DNA of 64,000 nucleotides from Antennarius striatus (taxonomy: Eukaryota; Chordata; Actinopteri; Lophiiformes; Antennariidae), in assembly GCF_040054535.1 (NCBI RefSeq), contig NC_090794.1:6549001-6613000 (forward strand). The letters are read 5' to 3'. Below the pieces are notes generated by a model. The model was not told where the DNA came from and did not search any database. It saw only the letters and a list, made by a program, of their open reading frames with translations. The translations under genes and the position numbers were made by a program. Shown here one piece after another: positions 13,558-27,936 of this stretch (positions are counted from its first letter, which is position 1; each line of letters starts with the position of its first letter).

Positions 13558-16500
13558 TACATATTTGGTGCTGATGAAGGTGAGAAATGTGAAGCCCTTC
13601 GAAGAAAATGGCGATGAAACACGTGAGGAATGTGGCAGATCATGAGATCTCTTTAAAGGAGCGATGAATGTGAAGCATTTCATTAGGGTGTGATGTGATC
13701 AAAGGCGTGGTGGAGGCCTGGCCTTGGTTTACAAGCGTGTTGACGTCAGCTGAAAGAGAAGGGAATTCACTTCTCCAGAAGCACACATCTGTGTTTGGTC
13801 CTCATGAATGAGCTGAACTAATGCAGAAATGCCTATTTAGACTGTGGATTAGGGAGGATAAAGGTGAAAAGGCTTCTGTTATCAGTGACATAGTTACTTG
13901 ACTTTACTGCAGAAACTTTTTCTATATGCAAAAACTGTAAGATGTCTGGTTTTCCTTTTTAGAAATTTTTTTTTGTAATGAAGGCCTGTTGGTCACAACA
14001 ATGTAAGGCATTATTTAGCATCTGTACAGCATATGCATTTTCCCCGAATTAAGGTTATATTTGGACCCACTTCACCATTATGAAATATTATCTGGTATGT
14101 TTGTGTGCCTCTGCATCACAGGTGGACCCGTTCCAATTAGCCACAAGCTACGAGCCATAGTTAATTCATGCCATATGGGAAACATAGAGGGAAATAGTTC
14201 AGCCCATGTTTGAAAAGCAGCATGAGTGGATTTTGGCAGACACAGTCAGGTATATATTTGGATAATTATTGGAAAATGATTAAATCTAAAAATAAAATGA
14301 ATAATGGAGAAATGTCTGAGATTAAGTTCATGCTTTGGGCAGATTATTGAAAATGAGCCCAGGCAAAGGAACTGCTTAGAAGTGTTGTAGACAGATTGTC
14401 AGCAATGAGAGCTGGACCACAAAATGATGAATGAGAAAGATGAGAAAAACAGACACAGGATCATTTTTTTCCATTGGTTCTTCTGTTTCAGTTGAATTTT
14501 TTTACTGCAATAAAAGGTTTTATATTCCATTTTTTTTCTTCAATTTATACCCACTTTAACAACAGTAAATCAATCCCATCAAATATCTATATTTCTGTAT
14601 TACTATGCATGACAAGCACATATCTCACCAGCAGCTGCTTGTATCTGATCTAACCTACTGTCTCCGTTTTGCTCTGACTTTAATATTGCATTTACATATT
14701 TATATTTTTTTTCTTTTGCATTCAACCAGACCAGAAATGAAAAAAACTTTAGAACACCCACAGACAACTTCATACTATTAACATCTCATACCTGTCAGTA
14801 AAATAAATTTTCTAGCACCTTACCTGTTGTCTCAGCCACAGCGCCATCCAGACAGGCAGCTTATTGAAATTATCATCACTGCTGGGTGACTACATTTAGT
14901 CAGTCAGACTCAAATACTTAGAGAAGTAGAACTCTATCATAGTCAAGAAACAAAAAAGACATGTCACAGCTATACTGTAAAAATGTGTTTATACAGTATA
15001 GCTGGTCTTCTGCCAGCAAATTCCACAGTATCACTAGAGTGTGACAAAAGTCTAACAGATACGCAAGTTACAAGGGGAATAAAATACTCTTGAGTCTAAT
15101 CAAATTTGTGTTGGGTGACATTAAACCTTTGAATGCAGATTTCTGACATTAAAATGTTGAAATTCTAGCAAAAGAAATGGTACCAGCTGCTTTTCTTGCA
15201 ACCAGGGTTTTGGGACATTTGGGGAAGGTAATATGGAGACAGAAGAGAAATTAGAAATTAGAGTGAACCTGGCAAATGAAGGATTACAAGAAGTGAGTAA
15301 TCTACATCCGGTGGTTCAAATAGTTTCAACCAATACTGTTCTTAATAAAAAAAAACGACAATTCATCCCAAATATATGCTCATTATTGACAATTTATATA
15401 ATATGTGACTATTTAATTGGTAAACCGGAGACCAGACAGTAATAAAGATATATAACCATTGATTTTAAGTACCCCAGAATCCCCACATTCCCTTGTCTCT
15501 CCAGTGACTGTTTGGAGAGTGAACTCACAGCTGAGGTTCAGCTCCATCATCCCCCCACAGACACTCGGTAAGAGGTTAACAGTAGCCGTAAATGGAGAGT
15601 AAATTTTGTTAAATGAGCCTTGACAACAGCCCCCAAAAACACATGCACAGTTTCAAGAAGAAAAGACTCCTCTGCATCCTCTGGAGGAAATGTTAAGCCT
15701 ATTTGCCCACAGGGTCAAAGGTCAGGCCGGCATGACCCTGACTTTTTGTTTGTTCAGTGGGTCACCACCTGGACTTGCTTCTAAATGCGGACGGTGACTT
15801 CAAATATGCCTTTGTTACAGTAGAGGAAGTCGTTTATTAAACAGGAGGGGGGACAAGTAGTTTGGTGTATTTATTAGTGTGCATGTATATGTATGTATGC
15901 GTGTTTGGCGTTTCCGTCCCCTGTTTCTGATCTGCTTCTCCTTCTCTGTGATTTAACTAGTCTGTCTTTTCCCTCCATCTTTTTATCCACTTTGTCCTCC
16001 CCTGCTGCTGTGAGATCATGTGCTGCTCGCTCGTCTTTTGCTGCAGGAGCAGAGAACAAAGATAAGTGTCACAATCTCGGCGGGGAGGCGTCCGTCTGTT
16101 TGCCTGTCGTCACTCTGCTCGCCAGACATCTTTAAAAACACATCACAACCTCTGGAGGACCTCAGCAGACACTCATCACACACACAGAGAAAGACAGACT
16201 GGAGTGCTGTCCCCCTTTCTGACTGATTAACCTCATTGATTATCTAACAATACACATGTAGCTGAACTTAAACACACACAGGCCCCTCCCACTGCTGAGA
16301 GCCCCTCAAATAGCAGCGGCTTATCAATGACAGCGTGTTTTCTTTATTATTTCATTATGTTAAAGCTGTTCTAGTTAGATTATTGTACGGCGTTATTTTA
16401 TCACATTACACAAGAACGTCATAGAGATTCCTTGGTAACCTGTCAGCTCCCCTCAGCTCTAACAAAGGTTTTACAGTCTTTCAGCTCATTGTTTCTCTTT

Positions 16501-16921
16501 TACAGCCTGTAACTTCTCTGATTTGGTGTTTCCAGTGTGCAGCTGCTGTGCTCAGTTTAAAAGCTGTGATAAATCCGTTGAATGCTACCACGAGCTTCCC
16601 AGCAGTAAACAGCAGACGTTCTAAACCAGCTGGGTTATATTGTGTCAGCGTCACTGCTGGAAGTTCAGCCCAGTCTCTGCCTTAGTTTTGTTTCTTGAAG
16701 AAAGTCACTTTGGGGAATTTTGCTTTGGAATGTGGATTATCCACAATACACAATATGTTTCAGTGGAAAAGTCTTTTATATTATATGAAAACTATTGGAG
16801 GAACATTTAACGCCTCAGACGTTAACCATTTATCTGTGTCTCTCAGTTTACTTCCTTTGTTGTACTTGTGTTCCCCCTATCGGTTTTTGTGTGTGTGTCT
16901 GTAAGTGTTTGTTAGTGTTAT

Positions 16922-16928
<7 letters not shown>

Positions 16929-16965
<37 letters not shown>
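16929..16965. repeat. (GT)n microsatellite
   Basis: Short GT dinucleotide run, preceded by a less regular TGTGTTTG stretch. Confidence 0.95.
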
Positions 16966-16966
<1 letters not shown>

Positions 16967-17351
16967 TTCAAGGCCTTGTTCAGACTAGTTGCCTTTATCC
17001 GATTTTTAGCCCATCCAGATTTGTGTTTTTGGAGGTGGATTTGAATACGTACATCTATCTGTTCCCTCCGCAGAGGTTTTTGCGCAACATGTTGTGATAT
17101 TTGATGTAAAACTACAGCAAAACTACAAACTACAGGTGAGGGAAGCGCAATACTTCATCAGCTTTGCTTCTATGGCTAATATATATTTACATTTGGTATT
17201 GAAGAGCCTGAATACATACGGTGCCCATATGGATTTGATGGATTTGATGCTTAACTGATGTTGCAAGGTAAGTGGGTCACCTCTCTCAAATTCTCTCCAT
17301 ATTAATCTTAAATGGAAAGCAGCTCTCTCCAGAGTAGTCAGTCTCATGCAG

Positions 17352-17471
<120 letters not shown>

Positions 17472-20256
17472 CAAATCAGAGAGCATTTGACCTGATTTAA
17501 TTTAACAACTTGTGTGTTGATGATAATTATTTTTACATCCCCCCTAGTGAATCAAAAGCACTCAAAGAAGACTGAATGCATCAGATTTTTTACATTCCAT
17601 AATAAAATGTCCGAGGCCAGCATTTATTAGCTACAGGTACTCCAATGGAACACAGCTTTTTCTAAACTGTCAAGAGTAATTTTGTGCCTCAGGCTGGAAC
17701 CATTTCCAGGATTCAGAGAATTCAAAGCCATTTCATGTGAATCTCCTGCAGATGTAACCGAATGCATCAGCAAATTTAAAACTTTAGCCCATAAATTGGG
17801 AATGCAAAGGCCTTTAAGCTCTTCAGAACTTTCCTCTGTCTGCATACTGCAACACACTCCTGCTTTACTGGAAACCAACTTACATTGGTACAGCAGCTAC
17901 TGGTGTACGTGTTAGACAAATTCTTGTCAATGCTGCTGTGATGACACCACGATTGGTAATGATCATTCTTCCATCCTGCAGTGGATGCTATGCTGTTACA
18001 GTCGGGGTGGGGTGGAGGTGGGGGGGTTCAGATCATTGCAGCTATGGTGCAGTAATCCAGTAGAAACTGGAGTCATCCATTTTCCAGGCAGCAGAGGGTG
18101 ACAGAGTACCGGAGTCTGGCTTCAGGTGAATCCAGGAAAGGCTGACGAAGATACAGCGTCATTAACAGCATCAGTTAGATATCATGTTAAAAGAGTGATA
18201 TTATAGTGTCTGAAAGTAAAGAAATTAATTGTGAAATAATTAAGTACAATATAAGGCACATAACAAGTCTTGATTATAGTTTTGTGTTGAAGTGTTTTAT
18301 TGCATATGGAATTAAGGCCGTAGTTATTAGATACAATTCTTGAATAGAATGAAGAACATTTCATTAAAATAAAACATATCAAATATGAAGGACCCCCTAA
18401 AAAATACAAACTATATACAGACCCAGATTAGAATTTGTGCTGAACAGATGAAGAAGAAACCACCATCAGTGCAGGCCCATCATTCTAAGGACACGTTCTG
18501 GACCACCATCTCCATCTAAACTTCATTCGCCTTCACATGAACATTGAATCCATATTGTATTCCTGTTATTATTTACAACACAACAACCAGTTTGTCAATC
18601 AGATCCCAGTTGAAGCGACTGGCTGGTGTTGGTCTTGTTCACAGCAGACCACTAAATCAACATTGTCTTTGAGGAATGCGTCATCCACGCTGGCCCATAC
18701 ATCACATCCATCACACGAGGCTCATAAATGTCGTGCCGTCCCATCGCAGAAAAACCTCTCGTTTTACACCTCTGACCCGAACTGCATGGGGGCGTGTGTT
18801 TTTGTTTGCGTGTGCACACGGACTCACACTTTAGCGTGTGCTTGGCTTATGGAGTGCATCAAGGGAACAGGTCAATAAAACAACCGCAGCACATGCCTAA
18901 GAGGAGATACCTGGAACATTTCACCATTGACCTCCAGCACTCAGAGGATTTGGTAGTGGAGACCGAGTTAAAGCATGTGATTCACTCTGTGCAGGAAGCC
19001 ATACTTGAGGTCAGGTCATCCCAATGGGACTGTAGAGACTAGTAATTGATACGGCTCTGCTATATGTTACTGTATCTATGAAGACACTGTGATTGGCTAG
19101 AAGTCAACGCCATCATTAGAATGACAATCATCACAGACAGGAGCATGATGCCCTGGCAGGGTTTGCTGTGGTTGATTTCCTCGTGTTTGTTGTCCTCATA
19201 ATAGATGTTTTGTTTTATTTGTGTCAATGTCCTCACAGTGTTTTCATATTTTGATTGATAATTTGATAATGTAGGTATAATGTACTGTAAGGTTTCAGCT
19301 TTAAAGAACCAAGGGCCTATAAAGTGTGGTCCCTGCATGCATTAATATGATGAATAATAGATTGTCAAGGAAATCCTCTTCATCTTCACTGTCCAGCTGC
19401 TTTGTCACTGAGCCTGAACAAGCTGAAGTCATACATGCTGATGCAAACAGTAGCAGTCAATGCTGCCTGCTCTTGCCTGTGCTTCTGACTTACTGTAGCT
19501 GAGACATCACTACGACATTTCACAGCGTGTTGGGACATTTAGTGGGGAAATGTGTGGGTATTAACAATTAAGTCACAGTTAAAGCCATTAAATTTTAAAA
19601 GTAGTTAAATTTGTTGCAGCTAGGGTATAGTCAAAAAAGTTGCTAAATTGGCACAAATCAGCTTGGTTGCTCAAATCAGCTTGGATTTGAGCCTCCAGCA
19701 TCTCAAGATAATCAAGTCAAGTTAGACAGAATTAATGTACAGTATCTGCAGATACAAACATAAAATACACATTCAAATGTTTTCTAGCTCCAGAGGAGAA
19801 CCAAAACACACACAGAGAGACTGTGCACCTACACACAATTCCAGACACACATTTCTTGCCATTCAGTGATTTTGCTCCCACTGTACTCATCAGTTCTGTT
19901 TCCCCATGGTAACAGTGTGTTCCAGAGAGGCTGTGCTTTAAAAAGACAGTCAGCACAGAAAAGGAAGTCACTTTATCAAAAATAACTATTGTGGGAACAC
20001 TTTTGTATTTCCATTTTGCATGTGGTTCTTCTGGATAATAATCAAATTGTTTTGAATCTTCATGAGATAATTGCTGGTTTTGCCTTTTGTTCTGGAGCAG
20101 GATGATTTTTGAGGGGTTGGTAGATCCGTTGTTTCCTCCTGACACCAGATCTTTCCTGTCCAAATCAATGCTAATAAAAGCCCTTCAACTTCAGTTAGAT
20201 CACTCTGCAGAGCAATTTAACTGTAATCTAACGACTTTAGAGCAGACACCAACAAG

Positions 20257-20259
<3 letters not shown>

Positions 20260-20305
<46 letters not shown>
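20260..20305. repeat. (CA)n microsatellite
   Basis: About 46 bp of CA dinucleotide. Confidence 0.96.
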
Positions 20306-20307
<2 letters not shown>

Positions 20308-20469
20308 CACACACTGAGCAAGGCTTCTATGTTGGAATGATCTCATCTTGAGACTGAGAGATGATGTCAGACTTTAGATTAAGACTAGGCTACTGTCTTA
20401 AGGGAGGTATTCATGCTTTTAGAGGCACATGCAAATGTGCGTGTGCGCGTGCGTGTGCGTGTGTGGGGA

Positions 20470-20735
20470 AACTCTGGGTGCGACGCCAGTGCACCACAGA
20501 ACCATACAGAGACATACAAACATGCACACACACACACACTCACACCTACAAGCAACTTGGAACTGCCAATCAACCTGAGGCGCATGTTTTTGGAGGTGGG
20601 AGGAACCCGGAGAACCCGCAGAGAACCCACGCAGACGCGGGGAGACCATGCAAACTCCACACAGAGCGGGACTCGAACCCAGACCCGCCTTGCTGTGCGG
20701 TGACAGAGCTACCCACTGCGCCACCGTGCCGCCCA
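20470..20735 (-). mobile_element. tRNA-derived SINE
   Basis: Read on the minus strand from 20,735, the element opens with GGGCGGCACGGTGGCGCAGT, has an A box (TGGCGCAGTGG, 20,713-20,723) and a perfect B box (GGTTCGAGTCC, 20,669-20,679), then the conserved body (TGTGGAGTTTGCATGGTCTC and so on) found in abundant fish SINEs. It runs into a GT-rich tail near 20,420-20,470. The A and B boxes show its RNA polymerase III tRNA origin, but it does not fold as a functional tRNA gene. The 3' limit is uncertain. Confidence 0.88.
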
Positions 20736-20927
20736 TCAGCTACATTCATACATTAAAATATGTGATTCTCCATTCTCCATCCCCAGAGAGATTTTTTTTA
20801 CCCATCCCAACATCTCCCACAGGTGTTTCCTGTAAGATCTCCAAATTCCACATCTCTCCTTATTTTTCCTCTTTGTTCTCCCAGAATCCCTGAAATAATC
20901 GTTTGATCTGATTTCCTCTTCTTCCTC

Positions 20928-21167
<240 letters not shown>

Positions 21168-21234
21168 TCCTTCCCTGGTGATCTCATTTCCAGGATGTCT
21201 GTGATGTCTTGAGTCACACATCTACTTACCGTCA

Positions 21235-21281
21235 GAGGAGAGGAGAGGAGAGGAGAGGAGAGGAGAGGAGAGAGAGGAGAG
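21235..21281. repeat. (GGAGA)n minisatellite
   Basis: About nine copies of a 5-bp GGAGA/AGGAG unit, purine-rich on the + strand, only 70 bp from the long pyrimidine-rich (CT)n tract. Confidence 0.95.
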
Positions 21282-22484
21282 GGGGACACACCCTGATGTG
21301 ACCTCGTTGTGAGCCCTTTCATCTTGCGTACATGTGAGCAGCGTGGTGACATCATGTTAGGTGTGTGAGCTGAATACATGATTAAAGGGCGGCAACAACA
21401 GAAACATTCGGGGTTTGTCCTCCATCCATCATGCAGCCATCCATTCATCAGGTCTCATTTTTTAGCCCCTATTTTGTCAGTTTGTCATTTTTAACTACTA
21501 TTTTAAATTAAGTTAAATTTTAGCTTACCTTTAATTTCTTTTACATTATTATTACATCAGCAGAAACAGGGCATCGTAACTTGAAATAAATGAAATATAA
21601 AACACTTAAAGTAATATTTTAAGCTGTCTGTTTGTTATATACTAGCTGTGTTTGATCATTTTGTATTTGTGTGTTAGTGTACACCCTGATTTAGCTGTTT
21701 TAATCTCCTTGAGGATGTTTGGAAAGCTTAAAACTTCATTTTATTCATGGGTCACAATCTTACTGACTGTTTGCTGTCTGGTGCTCAGCAGCACACAAAT
21801 GAGTTTTAACAGCTGATAAGAGCCGGTTTGAAATAGTTCAAGTGTACATCGTAAAAACAAAACAACGAGCTGGAGAGCCCTAAAATGCTGCTTACAGCTC
21901 AATGGGCTTCATAAATGTTAACTCAAAGTCTGTTATGTAATCAATCTGATGTGCTCTGAAGGCTTACTGATCATTGAAAGTCCTAGAAGAAACATTTGCT
22001 CATCATCGCTGCCCATTTAACTCTGTTACAAGAAAGTAAAATTACATTCATGATGTCTGGAATACCAAAATGGGAAACAGTTCCTCGACCCCAGAAGCCT
22101 GGTTTAGTGTGTGCCTGCAGAACAGGTTTTATTACTTTGATTAGGTTTCTTGGAACGGCCAAACAACAGCAACTCAAGCACAAAAAGATTACCTTACAGC
22201 ATTAGTGAATCATTACAGTTGTTCAATTTATGTGTCCATTTTGATTGGCCTTTATGCACAACACTTAATTATTTATATACATGGGTTTTCCTTGGAAGAA
22301 TGAGTAAGTGGATTTCAGTGGTAAACATTTCAGGGGTGAACATTCTGATTTTTAAAAAAAATATTGTTTCAATGTCTTTAGATGGTCTTGATCTCAGTGC
22401 AAGTTATTGGAAAAACTTCATTATTTTTTTTGTTTAACCCAGGAAACACAAAGCAGATAAGCTGCAGTCTCATCTACAAGAAAA

Positions 22485-22531
22485 TGGATGATGGATGGAT
22501 GGATGGATGGATGGATGGATGGATGGATGGA
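22485..22531. repeat. (ATGG)n microsatellite
   Basis: About eleven copies of a GGAT/ATGG tetranucleotide. Confidence 0.95.
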
Positions 22532-22824
22532 TCTATATATGGATAGCAATAAAAATACTCAGTGAGATGACGTAAAAAGTACAGGGAGGAAGACGATAAT
22601 TAAATAATAAAGCTATTCGAAGGACGCATGTTTTATATTCTTCCTAATCATCCTCTGTGACTTTCTTCTGCTTTGTGCTGCAGGTCAAAGGTCAGACAAG
22701 AACATCATTAGCAGTCAGCTGAACCTGTGTATACGTGTTGGACTAATTTGTAAGCAATGTAACCTGCTCTTTAGTAATGGACCAACAATTTGTTTTAAAC
22801 TGGGAAATACTAACAGCAGATTTT

Positions 22825-22825
<1 letters not shown>

Positions 22826-22874
<49 letters not shown>
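22826..22874. repeat. (GT)n microsatellite
   Basis: About 49 bp of GT dinucleotide. Confidence 0.96.
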
Positions 22875-22876
<2 letters not shown>

Positions 22877-23001
22877 CCACAGTGCCACTATTTGTAATCT
22901 CAACAGATAACAAAGGTTTGAAGGTCTCTTGTCTCCACAGTAAGAATATAAATATTTTAACATCCTACATGCTTAATGGTTAGGCCCCCTGCTGCGCTGC
23001 T

Positions 23002-23109
<108 letters not shown>

Positions 23110-23197
23110 ATGTTCCATATAATAAAACAGTGAAACCACCCACCCTGCAGTACAACACAAAGAACTGACAGCCCTCCCCTCCATCCTTCCTCCTGCC

Positions 23198-23270
23198 TTT
23201 CATTGGCTGGGAGATAAGGATGCTGGCAGTGTCTTGGACCAATGAGACGTCTCCAAGGTGATGTCATGGA
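23198..23270 (+). promoter_or_regulatory. Inferred stathmin promoter elements
   Basis: Just upstream of the likely noncoding first exon there is an inverted CCAAT box (ATTGG, 23,202-23,206), a direct CCAAT box (23,239-23,243) and a CRE-like TGATGTCA (23,259-23,266, one mismatch to TGACGTCA). The clustering in a GC-richer patch followed by an excellent donor supports a promoter, but the transcription start is not determined. Confidence 0.45.
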
Positions 23271-23381
23271 GGCAGCATTGATGCTGTTGCTGATGCTGTT
23301 ACCCGGCGCCTGTATCCGTGCATCCAGATAGGGGCAGCCATAGTCAGCGGACCATCAGCAGCAGCAGAAAAGACACAGGGG
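23271..23381 (+). other. stmn4: Probable noncoding first exon of stathmin gene
   Basis: A GC-richer segment without a good in-frame start ends in a consensus donor (ACAGGGG then GTAAGTGAG at 23,382). Stathmin-family genes commonly begin with a noncoding or nearly noncoding exon far upstream of the rest. The next likely exon starts at 27,526, giving an intron of about 4.1 kb. The 5' limit is a guess, and the exon is inferred from position and splice signal only. Confidence 0.5.
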
Positions 23382-23731
23382 GTAAGTGAGCATAGCAACA
23401 ACACACACACAAACACACACACACACACACACCTGCTCAGTCACACGTCTTCACTCTTTTCTATACAGCCATTAAGTTGTGATGCACTAATGAAAGCTGC
23501 CTACATGAGTGTGTTTGTTGGATAATAGTGGCAGGGTGTAACAGGGTGAGTGTGAGGACGGTGATGATGCGGTAGTTCCTGCTGACAGAGAGGAGAAGAG
23601 GGAGAGAACTCGGTGCACCAACTGTGAGATGTGTAACCCCTCATCTATTACTGACCTTCCATATGAGCAGATGCGGCTCCGTGCCTGCTATGGAGGAGTG
23701 GGTGGGTTTGTACATGTTAGCATGTTAGAAA

Positions 23732-23887
<156 letters not shown>

Positions 23888-24959
23888 CATGTAGTACTGA
23901 GGATATGACTTTCCAAATATTACAACTAGAATACAAAGAGATAACAATACAACAGTTCTAAATTGTATTTTTGCCTTTAGTGTCTATTTACTTTAGGCTC
24001 CTCTGTGTTTGTATTATGTGTGTAACAGTTCCTAGGTAAAACAGGTGGAACAACACAGTAAATTCACAACCAACTGGGTCACAATTGCTACTAAAAAGGA
24101 TATTGATGGATTTAAAGGGCTGAATTTGACAAATGCCGGTGACGTTTAGCAGGAAGTTTAATTCTGTTACAGCTAAATCTTCTGGGTGATCCTAAATATA
24201 ATGAAACTATTGGATATACAATTAAAGCTGATATGTAGCACTAAAAGTATGTGTGTGGTCGATTGTATGTGCAAAATAAAAATGTTGCATCCGTTGCCAT
24301 TTCTGATGTAAAGCTACGCTCAGAACAGCGAGACCTTTAACGCAGGGATGCTAAAGGAACCTCGGGGCTGAGGTTTTTCTTTTTTTAACCGGCCGGTGCA
24401 TGTTTTGGAATACAGTATCAACATATTAAGTACTGAGATCTATTATTTTTTTGTTTATTAATTTTGTTTTTTAATTAAAAAATGAAGATTCTAAAACCTT
24501 ATCTCATTTGGTCCCATAAACAGAGAGTAATTAAAGTGTTGCCACCAAGGCCCGAAGGTCCTTTTAAATGAAATTAACTTCTGTTCTTAACACCAACAAT
24601 ACAAATGCTTCAATAACATGGTCACCCTCTGGCTTCTGGTGAGGAAATAGAATAAAACAAACACTCCTCTAAATCCAAACCCAGTAAATCCAGAATTTAA
24701 TTCTGTCACCATTACTACATATTCCAAGAATATGTCTGCAAAATTAAATTAAAAAAATAACTGAAAGGGCAAAAAAATAAAAGAATTAAAAGAAATTTGT
24801 GGATTCAACCCTTGAACGAGATCCACTTTGAAGTTTGATGTGTCCTCCAAGCCACGCCCAGATTCACTGTAATCCATCAGGATTATGTGTAATTTATTGG
24901 CAAAAAAACATTTTAATAAAGTCACAAAAACGTTTCTGAATTTGCACATTAATCCTGAT

Positions 24960-25200
24960 TCACTCCAGTGATTAGCTTGTTATTTTACACAACTACATAG
25001 TTATCAGCCCAATTTAGAAATGCTGATTGAGAGTGTGTTCCTTCTGACAGACCTCCACTCTTTATGCTAAACTCAGCTAATGAATATTAATGAAACATTA
25101 ATAATCATGTTTCCATGTATGTTAAAATTGAAAAATAAGATCATACTTTATGAATGATTATTTACCAGCCATGTTTTTAGAGTCTGTATTACCTTCAGCA
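24960..25200. promoter_or_regulatory. Candidate intronic regulatory element
   Basis: Inside the inferred first intron of the stathmin gene, this stretch lacks low-complexity repeats and has a dense cluster of TAAT homeodomain-type cores, centred on ATGAATATTAATGAAACATT (25,080-25,099). Such composition is common in developmental enhancers. This is inference from composition; no conservation data are available. Confidence 0.25.
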
Positions 25201-25444
25201 GACACAGTGAGATTCTAGGAAAAAACTTCTAAAATTATTTTTGAAATAACAAGTAATAACCAAATAAAACTGTATGTATTTGTATGTTTTACATGAACGT
25301 TACTCAAACATTGTCTGTTTTAATGGAAATCTTTCTCTCTGCTTATTCACAACAAATGCATCTCCGCTCCCGCAGAAAGTATTGATCTGAAATCGGGTGG
25401 ATTCATATAATGAAATGTGTGTTTGTGCGTGCATGTGTCCATGC

Positions 25445-25448
25445 GTGT

Positions 25449-25525
<77 letters not shown>

Positions 25526-25541
25526 TGTGTGTGTGTGTGTC
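25445..25541. repeat. (GT)n microsatellite
   Basis: GT run with CT and GCGC interruptions. Confidence 0.95.
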
Positions 25542-25667
25542 TGTGTTCCTTCAGTGCACCTTTACTCCCTGATTAGTATGTGATGCACTGCTCCGTGTTT
25601 AAAGTCATGTCATGTATGATGCATGTGTTTGTAGTGTGTGACCTTGTGCCTGTATGTTCCACTAGGA

Positions 25668-25853
<186 letters not shown>

Positions 25854-27575
25854 CTTTGACGTTGTAACGTGCAGTGGGTCTCTGATACTACTCCTTATTC
25901 TCTTCTCCTCAATACCTGATTACTGTGGTGCCCACATAATGAGACATTGATTAAATTCAATTAAATCTTCATTAGTACTGTGGGGCGATGCTGGATTATC
26001 GGAGGATGAGATTAGCTGTGTAAGAGACAAGCGCCATGAAGTATCCTATTGTAGATCTCATTCATGCTGAGCTGCAGTATTTTAAGTAACTGATTAAGTA
26101 CATGGGTACTTGCATCCTTTAACTCTAATGGTCTTACTGATTCAAAGGTTCTTGAAGCCTGTATGACATGACAGTGACCACAGCAGCTGTCCATCAATTC
26201 AGTGTTGATGAGCCCATCTGACGAACAGGAGCAGGCAGCGATGGCAGATGGTGGGAGGCACGACTTCTGACGCTCTGCTGCCTCTGTTTGATTCAATCAC
26301 TGTTTGGATTCATTCTTAACTGGATTATCCTTGGATTTCATGCAATGTAATACCAGTGAGCTCCGGGCTCCAGTCGGCCTCACAAGCATGTGTTTGCTGT
26401 GATCACACCCAGCACAGCTCCGTAGAAACATTTGAAGGTTTGGTTTACCTTCTAGCAGGTGGTGAGACAGACTGGTGTCACGAGTGTTGGCTTGCTTTGT
26501 GATTTCAAAGTCCTTCTTCATTTCATGCATCTTGTCACAGATTTAAAGCTACTTCTCCTGCATATGTTGTGGCTTTGGTTTGCTGCGGAGGGCTTGGGGG
26601 AAGGAAAAACACATCAAATGTGTTTTACTTCTTACTTCACTTGGGAAGAGTTCAACACTAAAAGTTTGAGTTCTCATTTTTGAGTCCTCTGCAATCAGGA
26701 GGGGATGTATCTCATCGAATCTGGATATGAGGCGGGAGTTTTTATGACATCACAAGGCATTTGGTATCTTTTAGTGATCGAAAAAGAAATATTTGTTTGC
26801 CATCTGTGATAGACCTCCATTGAGCCTGGAGTGAGTTTTCAGTTTTGGTTCATTTTTCAAATAAAAAGCAAATATGACACGTTCAGCAAGGTGCTATGTG
26901 TGCAACACTAAACACACAAGCGTAAATGTTATATATCCTTTGTGTTGGTTTGTCTACAGCAGATCTTACTTTGGTATAATAGTGCTGATTGAACAATTAG
27001 CACTGCAATTGGTCTGCATTGGGTCTCTGTCAAAAAAGTGGTGGTCTAGATCTCATTTTTGTTGTGATTTGATTCTATGTAGATAAAACTGCCTTGACGT
27101 AACGGATTAATTTGCATATTTATTAACATTTTCTTGAATCCTAGTTTTGAACTAATAAATGCTGGCATTTTTACTATTTAAGTTGTCGACATCGTTTTTG
27201 TAACAGTATTGAAAACATTTAGGACACAATTTTTCTTTTATTATTTCTGGATTTTTAACAAAAGGACAAGGATAAGAAATACCTAATAGGTCATTCATGT
27301 TGAAGAACCACATCACATGTCTGAAGGGGATCTTTAAGCCTATCCTCTAGTTGGCTGTTTGCAGAATTCTCCTTTTCTTGGCAAGAAATAACCTCTTCTT
27401 ATGCCCATATTTTTATTTTTTGGTGCTTACATAAGTTCTCACATTCATTATATGACCATTCAGGCTGCTTCTCACCACCCTCCCTTCTGTTCCTCCTTCT
27501 CTTGGTGCCCTTCCCTCCTTGACAGACTGAGCAGGATCTGCAGTATCCCTGGAGAATTACATACGCAGCGAGAAG

Positions 27576-27853
27576 ATGACTTTGGCAGGTAAATGCAGTT
27601 CTACACCTCTGAGCTGCAATCTCCTGTATCTACTCATTCACTGCTCATGATTCAGCTCAAAATAAAGGGCTTGAAAAGCATGAAGTGTAATTTTAATGGA
27701 TTGTAAAAATGGGAATGACATCATTCACCCATAAATGTTGTCCTCAGCCTATAAAGAGAAGGTCAAAGAGCTCCCCCTGGTGTCTCTATTCTGCTCCTGC
27801 CTGAACCCACAGACTGCAGAAAAACCTGCATACAAGGCAGAAGGTGACAACTG

Positions 27854-27936
<83 letters not shown>

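Noticed and set aside
18537-19042. Overlapping frames of 113 and 82 codons as a possible gene
   Set aside because: No homology, no supporting splice sites and no codon-bias signal that I could see.
20669-20723. Possible tRNA gene (A and B boxes on the minus strand)
   Set aside because: The body after the B box is the SINE core, and the A/B region does not give a complete cloverleaf.
23200-23381. RE1/NRSF silencer expected in neuronal stathmin genes
   Set aside because: No match to the AGCACC..GGACAG-type consensus was found near the inferred first exon.
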